From JANYJJ01 sp038241115 (GTDB taxonomy: Bacteria > Pseudomonadota > Gammaproteobacteria > Burkholderiales > Burkholderiaceae_C): a stretch of DNA of 22,687 nt. This document shows, piece by piece, positions 6,177 through 14,620 of this stretch (positions are counted from its first letter, which is position 1; each line of letters opens with the position of its first letter). Location: NCBI GenBank assembly GCA_038241115.1, contig JBBRGA010000044.1, positions 1-22,687 on the forward strand. The letters are read 5' to 3'. The position numbers were made by a program, and so were the translations under genes. Under the pieces are notes generated by a model. That model made no database searches. It had not been told where the DNA came from and was given only the letters and a program-made list of their open reading frames with translations.

Positions 6177-6839
6177 ATGGCCATGATCTCTAACCTCGAT
6201 TTGATACGCCGCGTGCCGCTTTTCTCGTTGCTCACCAACGATCAAGCTCAAGGCATTGCGAACGCGGTGGTGAAGCGTCGTTTTCGCCGTGGCGAAATCA
6301 TTGTCGAGCACATGCGCAAGTCGAACTCTCTTTTCATTTTGTTGACGGGCCGAGCTCGCGTTCTGACCTCCGATTCGCGCGGTCGCGAAGTGATCCTGGC
6401 GGTGCTGCAGCCCGGTGATTACGTCGGTGAAATGAGCCTCATCGACAACGAGCCGCATTCGGCGACCGTGCGCGCAGAAATTCAAACCGACATGCTGGTT
6501 TTGGCGCGTCCTGATTTCACGCGCTGCCTGCCGGAAAACTCCAGCCTGTCGTACGCCATCCTGCGTGGCCTTGTGCAGCGCTTGCGCAATGCCGATCGCC
6601 AGATTGAGTCGTTGGCGTTACTGGACGTTTACGGACGCGTGGCCCGCACACTTCTTGACATGGCCGAAGACCAGGGGGAACTTAAAATAATACGAAACAA
6701 AGTGTCGCGCCAAGATCTCGCAAAAGTCGTGGGCGCGTCGCGCGAAATGGTCAGCCGTGTAATGAAAGATTTGGAACAGCGCGGCATGGTGGAAACCCAA
6801 GAAAACGGCTCGGTCATCATCAAGCAACGCTTGAACTAA
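6177..6839 (+). CDS. Crp/Fnr-family transcriptional regulator
   Basis: This 220-residue DNA-binding regulator has a cyclic-nucleotide-binding-like beta-barrel (about 10-120), a dimer helix (about 125-155) and a winged helix-turn-helix (about 170-218). The effector pocket reads GDYVGEMSL (80-88), then EPHSATVRA. The glycine-glutamate pair is kept, but the arginine that grips the cyclic nucleotide phosphate in Crp (RS) is replaced by His94 (HS). Cyclic AMP binding is therefore doubtful. The recognition helix ASREMVSRVMKDLE keeps Arg189, Glu190 and Arg194, equivalent to the DNA-contacting residues of E. coli Crp. The N-terminal four-cysteine cluster of Fnr is absent. GGAG precedes the ATG at 6177. 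Its last codons and stop are the first unit of a tandem repeat array. The target genes are unknown. Confidence 0.9.
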   Translation: MAMISNLDLIRRVPLFSLLTNDQAQGIANAVVKRRFRRGEIIVEHMRKSNSLFILLTGRARVLTSDSRGREVILAVLQPGDYVGEMSLIDNEPHSATVRAEIQTDMLVLARPDFTRCLPENSSLSYAILRGLVQRLRNADRQIESLALLDVYGRVARTLLDMAEDQGELKIIRNKVSRQDLAKVVGASREMVSRVMKDLEQRGMVETQENGSVIIKQRLN

Positions 6840-6964
6840 GGCGTCAAGCAACGCTTGAACTAAGGCGTCAAGCAACGCTTGAACTGAAGAGTTCCGCAAC
6901 GCTTGAACTGAAGCGTTCCGCAGCGCTTGAACTGAAGCTTGCGGCGGCGTTTCAACTGAAACAT
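6821..6964. repeat. Six tandem 24-bp repeats overlapping the crp stop codon
   Basis: Six consecutive 24-bp units start at 6821, 6845, 6869, 6893, 6917 and 6941. Unit 1 is the last part of the regulator gene, encoding KQRLN and its stop. Units 1 and 2 are identical, unit 3 differs slightly, and units 4-6 drift progressively. The common core is CAACGCTTGAACT. Units 1-3 contain CAAGC-AAC-GCTTG, a small hairpin. Unit 4 contains AACGCTT-GAACTG-AAGCGTT, a 7-bp stem with a 6-nt loop. Since 24 is a multiple of three, each unit carries the regulator's stop in the same frame (TAA, then TGA). The array fills the first 125 bp of the ~200-bp gap before ftsK. The rest of the gap (6965-7037) holds only the presumed ftsK promoter. 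Confidence 0.95.
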
Positions 6965-7025
6965 ACGTCCCGCAATCAGGCAGGTACCGAGCTGTCAGCG
7001 CGGCGCTTTGAGGCGCGCCCTGCGC

Positions 7026-7031
7026 CACAAT
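7026..7031 (+). promoter_or_regulatory. Possible -10 box directly before ftsK
   Basis: CACAAT ends 6 bases before the ftsK ATG at 7038. If it acts as a -10 box, transcription would start at or next to the ATG, giving a leaderless message. No convincing -35 is visible. Confidence 0.25.
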
Positions 7032-7037
7032 GGGGTG

Positions 7038-9494
7038 ATGACATTTCCCCTCGGATCTTTGCGCGGTGATGGTCCCGCCGTCTCTACGGCATCCATCTCA
7101 AATTCGTCCTCACGTTCGGCGGTACCGGAACCGAGCGTTTTCTCGCTCGATCGCTCATTGACCGCCGTGCGTGGTTCAACCGCCGCTGTCGGCTGGCGCA
7201 CCCAAGCTTTCGGCCTTGTGGCAAGCGTGCTGTGGCTGCTGGCACTGCTGGCGCTGGCCACGCACCATGCGGGCGACGCCGCGTTTTCCACTACCGGGAC
7301 AGCCGGCGCGGGCGCAGCGACCGCCATCGTCAACAAGGCCGGCGCTTTTGGCGCGTGGTTTTCTGATCTGGCTTTTTTCTTATTTGGTTATTCCGTTTGG
7401 TTGTTGTTGTTGGTTGCGCTGCGCTGCGGACTCAGCGCTTTGGCCAGCGCGCTTCGCGCTGGGCAGGGCGCGGTGTCGGTGAACACACGTCAAGCCCAGT
7501 GGGCTTTCTGGCTCGGTGTGGCTTTGCTGCTCTGCGCGAGCGCGTCGCTGGAGTGGACGCGTATGTACCAGTGGGAATCGCGTCTTCCCGGCGGTCACGC
7601 GGGCGGAGTCTTGGGCTACAGCCTGGGGCCACTGAGCGTCAAGTTGCTGGGCTTTGCGGGCTCGGGAGTGTTGTGGATCGCCGCACTCGTGGCCGGCTTG
7701 TCGATGGCATTTCGGTTTTCTTGGTGGCGCTTGGCCGAGGCCATCGGCAGCAGTTTGGAATCAGCCAAAGAGCGCCGCGTCGAGCGCATTGAGCATGCAG
7801 AAGATGTGCGCTTGGGTGAGCAGGCTCTGCGTGAGCGCGAGGCGGTGGTTGATGAGGAGCATCAGCTCTATGAAGAGCACTTGCCCATCGTCATTCAGAC
7901 GCCGATGGTTGAGGTGCCGAAAAGCACGCGCGTTGTCAAAGAACGCCAAAAACCTCTGTTCTCTGAATTGGCAGACACCAAACTGCCGCAGGTTGATTTG
8001 CTGGACGCGGCGCCCGGGCGCACCGAGTCGGTCTCAAGCGAAACGTTGGAGATGACGTCCCGCTTGATTGAGAAGAAGCTCAAAGACTTCGGCGTGGATG
8101 TGCGCGTCGTGGCCGCTTCGCCCGGTCCTGTGATCACCCGCTATGAGATCGAACCCGCCACGGGTGTGAAGGGCTCCCAAGTGCTCAACCTCGCCAAAGA
8201 TTTGGCTCGCAGCCTGAGCCTGGTGAGTATTCGCGTGGTGGAAACCATCCCCGGCAAAACCACCATGGCGCTGGAACTGCCCAACGCCAAACGGCAAATC
8301 ATTCGGCTGTCCGAGATTTTGGGATCGCAGATTTACAACGACGCGTCGAGTCAACTCACCATGGGTTTGGGCAAAGACATCGTGGGCGCGCCGATGGTGG
8401 CCGACCTCGCCAAAATGCCGCACTGCCTGGTTGCCGGTACGACCGGGTCGGGCAAATCGGTGGGCATCAACGCGATGATCTTGAGCTTGCTCTACAAGGC
8501 CGAAGCGCGTGATGTGCGATTGATTCTGATCGACCCCAAGATGCTGGAAATGAGCGTCTATGAAGGCATCCCGCATTTGCTGTGTCCGGTGGTCACCGAC
8601 ATGAAGCAAGCCGCCAATGCGCTGAATTGGGGCGTCGGTGAAATGGAGCGCCGCTACAAGCTGATGAGCAAGATGGGCGTGCGCAATTTGAGCGGCTACA
8701 ACAAGAAAATAGCGGAAGCGGTAGAGCGCGGCGAGAAGCTGCCCAATCCTTTCAGCCTCACGCCTGAATCCCCCGAGCCGCTGGAACGCTTGCCATTTGT
8801 AGTCATCGTGATCGACGAGCTGGCCGATCTGATGATGGTGGTGGGCAAGAAAATTGAAGAGCTGATTGCGCGCTTGGCGCAGAAGGCCCGAGCGGCTGGT
8901 ATTCACTTGATCTTGGCCACGCAGCGACCCAGCGTGGACGTCATCACCGGCCTGATCAAGGCCAACATTCCAACGCGGTTGAGCTTCCAGGTGAGCAGCA
9001 AAATTGACTCGCGCACCATCCTTGACCAAATGGGCGCCGAGGCTTTGCTGGGTCAGGGCGACATGCTCTACCTCACTCCCGGAGGCGGTGTGCCGGTGCG
9101 CGTGCACGGCGCGTTTGTCAGCGACGAAGAAGTGCACCGCGTGGTCAGTTATTTAAAGAGCCAAGGCGCGCCCAACTACATCGAAGGCATCTTGGAAGGC
9201 GGTGTGTTGGAGGCCGACGCAGATGGTGACGGTGACCGCAAGTCCAGTGGCAGTGGCAACGGTGTGAGCACCGGAAGCGGCAATGGCAGCGGCGAGAGCG
9301 ATGCCATGTACGACGAAGCTGTGGCCATCGTGTTGCAACATCGCCGCGCCACGATTTCGCTGGTGCAGCGGCACTTGCGAATTGGCTACAACCGCGCGGC
9401 ACGTTTGTTGGAACAAATGGAAAAGTCGGGACTCGTATCTGCCATGTCCACCAACGGTAGCCGCGACATCTTGGTGCCGGCTCGCGCTGAATGA
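7038..9494 (+). CDS. ftsK: DNA translocase FtsK
   Basis: FtsK is the septum-anchored, ATP-driven DNA pump that clears the closing division plane and activates XerCD at dif. The product is 818 residues from the ATG at 7038; an in-frame TTG at 7008 would add only ten atypical residues. Several membrane segments span roughly residues 50-230 (for example LVASVLWLLALLAL and DLAFFLFGYSVWLLLLVAL). A charged linker follows (about 240-330). The RecA-like motor has Walker A GTTGSGKS (467-474) and Walker B VVIVIDELAD with Asp593 and Glu594. A Gly/Ser-rich spacer leads to the C-terminal gamma winged helix (about 756-818, YDEAVAIVLQHRRATISLVQ), which reads orientation sequences on DNA. The linker is short compared with E. 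coli FtsK (1329 residues). The stop codon overlaps the lolA start by 4 bp. Confidence 0.95.
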   Translation: MTFPLGSLRGDGPAVSTASISNSSSRSAVPEPSVFSLDRSLTAVRGSTAAVGWRTQAFGLVASVLWLLALLALATHHAGDAAFSTTGTAGAGAATAIVNKAGAFGAWFSDLAFFLFGYSVWLLLLVALRCGLSALASALRAGQGAVSVNTRQAQWAFWLGVALLLCASASLEWTRMYQWESRLPGGHAGGVLGYSLGPLSVKLLGFAGSGVLWIAALVAGLSMAFRFSWWRLAEAIGSSLESAKERRVERIEHAEDVRLGEQALREREAVVDEEHQLYEEHLPIVIQTPMVEVPKSTRVVKERQKPLFSELADTKLPQVDLLDAAPGRTESVSSETLEMTSRLIEKKLKDFGVDVRVVAASPGPVITRYEIEPATGVKGSQVLNLAKDLARSLSLVSIRVVETIPGKTTMALELPNAKRQIIRLSEILGSQIYNDASSQLTMGLGKDIVGAPMVADLAKMPHCLVAGTTGSGKSVGINAMILSLLYKAEARDVRLILIDPKMLEMSVYEGIPHLLCPVVTDMKQAANALNWGVGEMERRYKLMSKMGVRNLSGYNKKIAEAVERGEKLPNPFSLTPESPEPLERLPFVVIVIDELADLMMVVGKKIEELIARLAQKARAAGIHLILATQRPSVDVITGLIKANIPTRLSFQVSSKIDSRTILDQMGAEALLGQGDMLYLTPGGGVPVRVHGAFVSDEEVHRVVSYLKSQGAPNYIEGILEGGVLEADADGDGDRKSSGSGNGVSTGSGNGSGESDAMYDEAVAIVLQHRRATISLVQRHLRIGYNRAARLLEQMEKSGLVSAMSTNGSRDILVPARAE

Positions 9495-10111
9495 AAAAGC
9501 TCTTGTCAGCCTCGCTGCTCTTTATGGTGTCGGCGTTTGCTCCGCTGACTGCTCAGGCCGAAGCGGTCGACACGCTCAAAGAATTTGTGCGCGATGTGAA
9601 AAGCGGCCGTGCCAGCTTTACGCAAACCGTCAGTTCGCCAGACGGCGCCAAGAAACGCGCGTCCAGCGGCAGTTTCGAGTTTTTGCGGCCCAACCGGTTT
9701 CGCTTCGTCTACGCCAAACCCTTCGAACAAACCATCGTCTCTGACGGCCAAAAAGTGTGGATCTACGACGCTGACCTGAATCAAGTGAGCATCCGCAAGT
9801 TTTCGGCCGTGCTCGGCGCCACCCCGGCGGCGTTGCTCGCAGGTGGCTCTCTGGACAAAGACTTCGACGTCTCCAACCAGCCCACCGAGGGCAATGTGGA
9901 GTGGGTTTTGGCCTTGCCCAAAATCAAGGACGGCGCGTTTCAATCGGTGCGCATCGGCTTCAAGGCCAAGGCCTTGGCGACGGTGGAAATTACCGACAGT
10001 TTCGGCCAGCGTTCGACCTTGCAATTCACCCAGATGCAGTCCAACGCAGCCCTTGCGCTGGAGGTTTTCAAATTCACACCGCCTGTCGGGGCAGATGTGA
10101 TTGAGCAGTGA
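9491..10111 (+). CDS. lolA: Outer-membrane lipoprotein carrier protein LolA
   Basis: LolA is the periplasmic chaperone that carries lipoproteins from the LolCDE complex to LolB at the outer membrane. It has 206 residues. The N-terminus MKKLLSASLLFMVSAFAPLT with AQA at 21-23 is a Sec signal peptide cut by signal peptidase I after residue 23. The mature part shows the LolA beta-sheet pattern: ASFTQTVSSPDG, then GSFEFLRPNRFRFVYAKPFEQTIVSDGQKV split over two strands, then WIYDADLNQVSIR. The ATG overlaps the ftsK stop (ATGA), which indicates translational coupling. ftsK followed by lolA and rarA is a conserved order in proteobacteria. Confidence 0.94.
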   Translation: MKKLLSASLLFMVSAFAPLTAQAEAVDTLKEFVRDVKSGRASFTQTVSSPDGAKKRASSGSFEFLRPNRFRFVYAKPFEQTIVSDGQKVWIYDADLNQVSIRKFSAVLGATPAALLAGGSLDKDFDVSNQPTEGNVEWVLALPKIKDGAFQSVRIGFKAKALATVEITDSFGQRSTLQFTQMQSNAALALEVFKFTPPVGADVIEQ

Positions 10112-10149
10112 AGCAGCGGAAGTGATGCACAGGAAGTGATGAACTGGCG

Positions 10150-11532
10150 ATGAGCACAGCGCCATTGCCCTTCAGCGCACCGGGCGCGGCAAGCACCGCG
10201 CCGCTGGCCGAACGACTCAGGCCGCAGCACCTGGATGAAGTCGTTGGCCAAGCGCAACTGCTCGGACCTGGCAAACCGCTGCGCGTTGCGTTTGAGTCGG
10301 GCCGTTTGCACTCGATGATTTTGTGGGGGCCTCCGGGCACTGGCAAAACCACGCTGGCCCGATTGGTGGCCACTGCTTTTGACGCGCAGTTCATCGCTAT
10401 GTCGGCCGTGCTCGGCGGTGTGAAGGAAATCCGCGAGGCGGTGGAGCGCGCGCAGGTCAGTCAAGCTTCAGGGCGCCGCACGGTGGTTTTTGTTGATGAG
10501 GTGCACCGCTTCAACAAATCGCAGCAAGACGCGTTTTTGCCGCATGTTGAATCAGGCCTGTTCACGCTGATTGGGGCGACCACCGAGAACCCGTCGTTTG
10601 AGGTGAATTCCGCGCTGCTGTCGCGCTCTACTGTGCACGTGCTCAAGAGCTTGACCGCTGACGACATGAGCTCACTGCTGCTGCGCGCTCAAACCGTGTT
10701 GCAAGCGCCCGCCATGTCCTCGTCCGCTCAGCAGCGTTTGATTGCCTACGCCGACGGCGACGCGCGGCGCCTGCTGAACGCCTATGAAAATTTGGTCGCC
10801 AATGTGTTGAATGACGTGGCAGGCCATGCTGCGGCAACGTCGGCTTTTCATGCCGAGATCACCGAGGCGCAGCTCGAACAATCCCTGGGCGAACAACTTC
10901 GACGTTTCGACAAAGGCGGCGAGCAGTTCTACGACAGCATCTCGGCGCTGCACAAAGCCGTGCGCGGCAGTGATCCTGACGCCGCGCTGTATTGGTTTGT
11001 TCGCATGCTCGACGGCGGCGTCGACCCGCGCTACGCCGCACGGCGCTTGGTGCGCATGGCCAGCGAAGACATCGGTCTGGCTGACCCGCGTGCTCTGCGC
11101 ATGGCGCTGGACGCCGCTGAAACCTATGAGCGCTTGGGTTCGCCCGAGGGCGAACTGGCTTTGGCGCAAGCGGTGGTTTATCTGGCTGTCGCGGCCAAGT
11201 CGAACGCGGTCTACACGGCCTACAAGGCAGCGCGCGCTTTTGTGGCGCAAGACGGTACGCGCGCCGTGCCGCTGCGTCTGCGAAATGCGCCGACAACCCT
11301 GATGAAGACCCTCGACTACGGCAAAGGCTATCGCTACGTTCATGCTGAAGAGGCTGGCTTTGCCGCCGGTGAACGCTACTGGCCCGACGACCTAGAGGCG
11401 CCGCAGTTTTATCAACCGGTTCCGCGCGGCTTGGAGATACGCATAGGCGAAAAACTGAACGAGTTACGTCGTTTGAACGATGCAGCCCTGGCCGCTGCGC
11501 TAGCGGCTGATCTGCCGAATAAAACGCCATAA
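10150..11532 (+). CDS. rarA: Replication-associated recombination protein A (RarA/MgsA)
   Basis: RarA is a clamp-loader-like AAA+ ATPase that acts at stalled replication forks. The 460 residues are in the usual range. Walker A is GPPGTGKT (60-67), Walker B is VVFVDEVHRF (112-121), the sensor segment reads GATTENPSFEVNSALL, and LLSRS (157-161) is in place for the arginine finger region. The C-terminal half has the MgsA tetramerisation signature: HKAVRGSDPDAALYW, RRLVRMASEDIGLADP and the closing YRYVHAEEAG. The gene follows lolA by 38 bp, a gap containing a direct repeat of GGAAGTGATG (10118-10127 and 10132-10141). No strong hairpin terminator follows; only T-rich tracts occur at 11541-11565. 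Confidence 0.95.
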   Translation: MSTAPLPFSAPGAASTAPLAERLRPQHLDEVVGQAQLLGPGKPLRVAFESGRLHSMILWGPPGTGKTTLARLVATAFDAQFIAMSAVLGGVKEIREAVERAQVSQASGRRTVVFVDEVHRFNKSQQDAFLPHVESGLFTLIGATTENPSFEVNSALLSRSTVHVLKSLTADDMSSLLLRAQTVLQAPAMSSSAQQRLIAYADGDARRLLNAYENLVANVLNDVAGHAAATSAFHAEITEAQLEQSLGEQLRRFDKGGEQFYDSISALHKAVRGSDPDAALYWFVRMLDGGVDPRYAARRLVRMASEDIGLADPRALRMALDAAETYERLGSPEGELALAQAVVYLAVAAKSNAVYTAYKAARAFVAQDGTRAVPLRLRNAPTTLMKTLDYGKGYRYVHAEEAGFAAGERYWPDDLEAPQFYQPVPRGLEIRIGEKLNELRRLNDAALAAALAADLPNKTP

Positions 11533-11719
11533 CAACCGGTTTTTTTGGTGTTTTTTAGCCGCGAGAAGCGGGCAAGCCCGTATCTGCTTGCAACATCCTT
11601 GACCCTAGAATTCGCGGCGCTTGATGCCGGGCACACGGTTCTTTGAACCGGTTGGGGCCGGGTTCTTGCTAACGAAGTGAGGACACCAGTCCGACGCCAA
11701 AACCCCAGGAAGCACCACC
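11533..11719. other. Intergenic region between rarA and livH
   Basis: This 187-bp gap holds no gene. It opens with AACCGGTT (11534-11541) running into a T tract, which may act as a weak terminator for rarA. AACCGGTT recurs at 11646-11653. A small hairpin, GGTTC-TTT-GAACC, lies at 11637-11649. TAGAAT (11606-11611) is a possible -10 box for the liv operon, but no good -35 is seen. AGGA (11708-11711) precedes the livH start. Confidence 0.35.
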
Positions 11720-12643
11720 ATGGACACTTTCATCCAACAGATCATCAACGGCCTCGTGCTCGGCAGCGTCTACGCGCTGGTTGCGCTTGGCTACACCATG
11801 GTCTACGGCATCATCAACCTGATCAACTTTGCGCACGGCGAAGTGTTGATGGTGGGCGCATTGACCAGTTGGACCGTGGTCACCGGCTTGGCGGGAATGG
11901 GCATACCGGGCTGGTTGATGCTGCTGATTTCGCTGATCGCCGCCATCTTGGTTTGCGCGACGCTGAACTTTGCGATTGAGAAAATAGCCTACCGACCCCT
12001 TCGCAACGCACCGCGCTTGGCACCACTCATCACTGCCATGGGCATGAGCTTGCTGCTGCAAACGCTGGCCATGATCATCTGGAAGCCCAACTACAAGCCC
12101 TTCCCAATTTTGTTGCCGTCCGAGCCTTTCAACATCGGCGGCGCAGTCATCAACGTCACGCAAATCTTGATCCTCGTGGTGACCGCCATCACCCTGGCAG
12201 GGCTGATGTTCCTGGTCAATAAAACCAAGCTGGGCCGGGCCATGCGGGCAACCGCCGAGAACCCCAAGGTTGCCGGATTGATGGGCGTGCAGCCCGACAT
12301 GGTGATCTCAGCCACCTTCATCATCGGCGCGGGTTTGGCCGCTTTGGCAGGCGTGATGTACGCCGCCAATTACGGCTCGGTGCAGCACACGATGGGCTTC
12401 TTGCCCGGTTTGAAGGCGTTCACGGCGGCGGTGTTTGGCGGCATCGGTAACTTGCCCGGCGCGATGTTGGGCGGCGTGCTGTTGGGGTTGATCGAGTCGC
12501 TGGGGGCGGGCTACATCGGCATGTTGACGGGCGGCGTGCTGGGCAGCCATTACCAAGATATTTTTGCCTTCATCGTGCTGATCTTGGTGCTCACGCTGCG
12601 GCCGCAGGGCCTGCTGGGTGAACGCGTGGCCGACCGCGCTTAA
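11720..12643 (+). CDS. livH: Branched-chain amino acid ABC transporter permease LivH
   Basis: This 307-residue inner-membrane permease is one of the two channel subunits of a HAAT-family (LivHMGF) importer. The N-terminus IINGLVLGSVYALVALGYTM is followed by VYGIINLINFAHGEVLMVGA, the family hallmark. About eight hydrophobic segments follow. The EAA-like coupling loop reads TKLGRAMRATAENPKVAGLMG. It is the first of four genes transcribed together; livM follows after 13 bp. Leu/Ile/Val is the usual substrate, but related systems carry urea, amides or aromatic acids. The exact cargo cannot be read without the binding protein, which is not adjacent here. Confidence 0.92.
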   Translation: MDTFIQQIINGLVLGSVYALVALGYTMVYGIINLINFAHGEVLMVGALTSWTVVTGLAGMGIPGWLMLLISLIAAILVCATLNFAIEKIAYRPLRNAPRLAPLITAMGMSLLLQTLAMIIWKPNYKPFPILLPSEPFNIGGAVINVTQILILVVTAITLAGLMFLVNKTKLGRAMRATAENPKVAGLMGVQPDMVISATFIIGAGLAALAGVMYAANYGSVQHTMGFLPGLKAFTAAVFGGIGNLPGAMLGGVLLGLIESLGAGYIGMLTGGVLGSHYQDIFAFIVLILVLTLRPQGLLGERVADRA

Positions 12644-12656
12644 GGGGGAACAAGCC

Positions 12657-13820
12657 ATGACCAACACCTCAAACACCTCCAACGCGAACTCTCTTTCCAA
12701 GTCGGCTTCGAGTTCAGTTTTCAAAGACAACAGGCTGCTCGTATTTGTGCTCGCAGGCGTCGGCTTGATGTTGCTGCCGCTGATTGGTCAGCAATTCGGC
12801 AACGCCTGGGTGCGCATCATGGATGTGGCCCTGCTCTACATCCTGTTGGCCTTGGGCTTGAACATCGTGGTGGGTTATGCGGGTTTGCTCGACCTGGGCT
12901 ACGTCGCGTTTTATGCGGTCGGCGCCTACATGTTTGGCCTGCTCGCGTCGCCGCACCTGACCGACACATTTCCCGCCATCAAAGCCATGTTTCCCGGCGG
13001 CATGCATTTGCCGTTTTGGGTGATCATCCCGTTGGGCGCGGCGCTGGCGGGCTTGTTTGGCGTGCTGCTTGGCGCGCCCACCCTGAAGCTGCGCGGTGAC
13101 TACTTGGCCATTGTCACGTTGGGCTTCGGCGAGATCGTGCGCGTGTTCATGAACAACCTCGACGCGCCAGTCAACATCACCAACGGCCCCAAGGGCATGG
13201 CGCAGATCGATCCCATCACCATCTTTGGCTGGAACCTGGGCAAGCCCACAGAGTTGTTTGGTTTCACCATGTCATCGGTCACCAACTACTACTACCTGTT
13301 TTTGGTGCTGGTCATCATCAGCGTGTTCATTTGCTACCGCTTGGAGCGCAGCCGCATCGGCCGCGCCTGGATGGCCATTCGTGAAGACGAAATTGCCGCC
13401 AAGGCCATGGGCATCAACACCCGCAACTTGAAGCTGCTCGCCTTCGGCATGGGTGCCACGTTTGGCGGTGTGTCGGGCGTTATGTTTGCCACCTTCCAGG
13501 GCTTCATTTCCCCCGAGTCGTTCTCGCTGCAAGAGTCGGTAATGATCGTGGCGATGGTGGTGTTGGGCGGCATTGGCCACATCCCGGGCGTGATTTTGGG
13601 GGCGGTGTTGTTGTCGGCTTTGCCAGAGGTGCTGCGCAATGTTGCCGGGCCTTTGCAGGCGCTCACGGGCGGGCGCCTGGATGCGTCCATCCTGCGTCAG
13701 TTGCTCATTGCGCTGGCCATGATCGGCATCATGCTGAGCCGCCCGCGCGGCCTTTGGCCTTCGCCTGAGCACGGACAGTCGGCCCTGCCTGACGATGCAA
13801 AAAACAACAAGACGAATTAA
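12657..13820 (+). CDS. livM: Branched-chain amino acid ABC transporter permease LivM
   Basis: This is the second channel subunit of the LivHMGF importer, 387 residues. I start it at the ATG at 12657 because GGGGGAA lies just upstream, in preference to an earlier in-frame start at 12618 that would overlap livH. The first ~25 residues are Ser/Thr/Asn-rich and hydrophilic (MTNTSNTSNANSLSKSASSS). Many membrane segments follow, including the family motif LGLNIVVGYAGLLDLGYVAF and the loop SRIGRAWMAIREDEIAAKAM, which couples to the ATPases. The end, LRPQ-like in LivH and MLSRPRGLWPS here, is typical. livG follows after 10 bp. Confidence 0.92.
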   Translation: MTNTSNTSNANSLSKSASSSVFKDNRLLVFVLAGVGLMLLPLIGQQFGNAWVRIMDVALLYILLALGLNIVVGYAGLLDLGYVAFYAVGAYMFGLLASPHLTDTFPAIKAMFPGGMHLPFWVIIPLGAALAGLFGVLLGAPTLKLRGDYLAIVTLGFGEIVRVFMNNLDAPVNITNGPKGMAQIDPITIFGWNLGKPTELFGFTMSSVTNYYYLFLVLVIISVFICYRLERSRIGRAWMAIREDEIAAKAMGINTRNLKLLAFGMGATFGGVSGVMFATFQGFISPESFSLQESVMIVAMVVLGGIGHIPGVILGAVLLSALPEVLRNVAGPLQALTGGRLDASILRQLLIALAMIGIMLSRPRGLWPSPEHGQSALPDDAKNNKTN

Positions 13821-13830
13821 GGAGAACGCC

Positions 13831-14607
13831 ATGGCTGAAACAGTTTTGAAAGTTGCCGCCGTCTCCAAACGCTTTGGTGGTTTGCAGGCGCTGTCCGATG
13901 TGGGGATCACCATTGAACGCGGCATGGTCTACGGTTTGATCGGCCCTAACGGTGCCGGCAAAACCACCTTCTTCAACGTCATCACCGGTCTGTACACGCC
14001 CGATTCGGGCAGCTTTGAGTTGGGCGGCAAGCCCTACAAGCCCAGCGCTGTGCACGAGGTGGCCAAGGCCGGCATCGCACGGACTTTCCAGAACATCCGT
14101 TTGTTTTCCGACATGACGGCACTGGAAAACGTCATGGTGGGCCGACACGTGCGCACCCATTCAGGCTTGTTCGGTGCGGTTTTTCGCACGCCCAGTTTCA
14201 ACGCCGAAGAGGCGGCCATCGCGCACCGTGCGCAAGAGCTGCTCGACTACGTGGGCATCGGCAAGTACGCCGACTTCAAAGCGCGCACCTTGAGTTACGG
14301 CGATCAACGCCGCTTGGAAATTGCGCGCGCGTTGGCCACCGACCCGAAGCTCATCGCTCTGGACGAACCGGCGGCGGGCATGAACGCCACTGAAAAAATC
14401 GTGCTGCGCGAATTGATAGACCGCATTCGCAAAGACAACCGCACCATTTTGCTGATCGAGCACGATGTGAAGCTGGTCATGGGCCTGTGCGACCGCGTGA
14501 CGGTGCTCGACTACGGCAAGCAAATTGCCGAGGGCACACCCAATGAGGTGCAACGCAACCCCAAGGTGATCGAGGCTTACCTCGGCGCCGATCACAAAGC
14601 CGCTTGA
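13831..14607 (+). CDS. livG: Branched-chain amino acid ABC transporter ATP-binding protein LivG
   Basis: This is one of two cytoplasmic ATPase subunits powering the LivHM channel, 258 residues. Walker A is GPNGAGKT (38-45), the ABC signature is LSYGDQRR (154-161) and Walker B is LIALDEP with Asp178 and Glu179. The signature has Tyr in place of the commoner Ser/Gly, which is usual for LivG. The insertion GIARTFQNIRLFSDMTALEN is the LivG-type Q-loop region. The ATG at 13831 is chosen over an in-frame start at 13795 because AAGGAG lies 6 bases upstream of it. It is the third gene of the operon; livF follows after 13 bp. Confidence 0.93.
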   Translation: MAETVLKVAAVSKRFGGLQALSDVGITIERGMVYGLIGPNGAGKTTFFNVITGLYTPDSGSFELGGKPYKPSAVHEVAKAGIARTFQNIRLFSDMTALENVMVGRHVRTHSGLFGAVFRTPSFNAEEAAIAHRAQELLDYVGIGKYADFKARTLSYGDQRRLEIARALATDPKLIALDEPAAGMNATEKIVLRELIDRIRKDNRTILLIEHDVKLVMGLCDRVTVLDYGKQIAEGTPNEVQRNPKVIEAYLGADHKAA

Positions 14608-14620
14608 AGGCCACTGCACC

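Noticed and set aside
6821..6964. CRISPR array
   Set aside because: Units are directly abutting 24-mers with no spacers between them, and no cas genes are near.
6618..7028. A minus-strand protein of 136 residues with repeated VQALLDA units
   Set aside because: It is the reverse reading of the crp 3' end and the 24-bp array. It stays open because the unit length is a multiple of three; there is no ribosome-binding site and no known family.
8034..9137. A 367-residue minus-strand open frame, His/Gln-rich
   Set aside because: It lies opposite the conserved motor domain of ftsK, and its composition (many His, Gln, Ala) is typical of antisense shadows.
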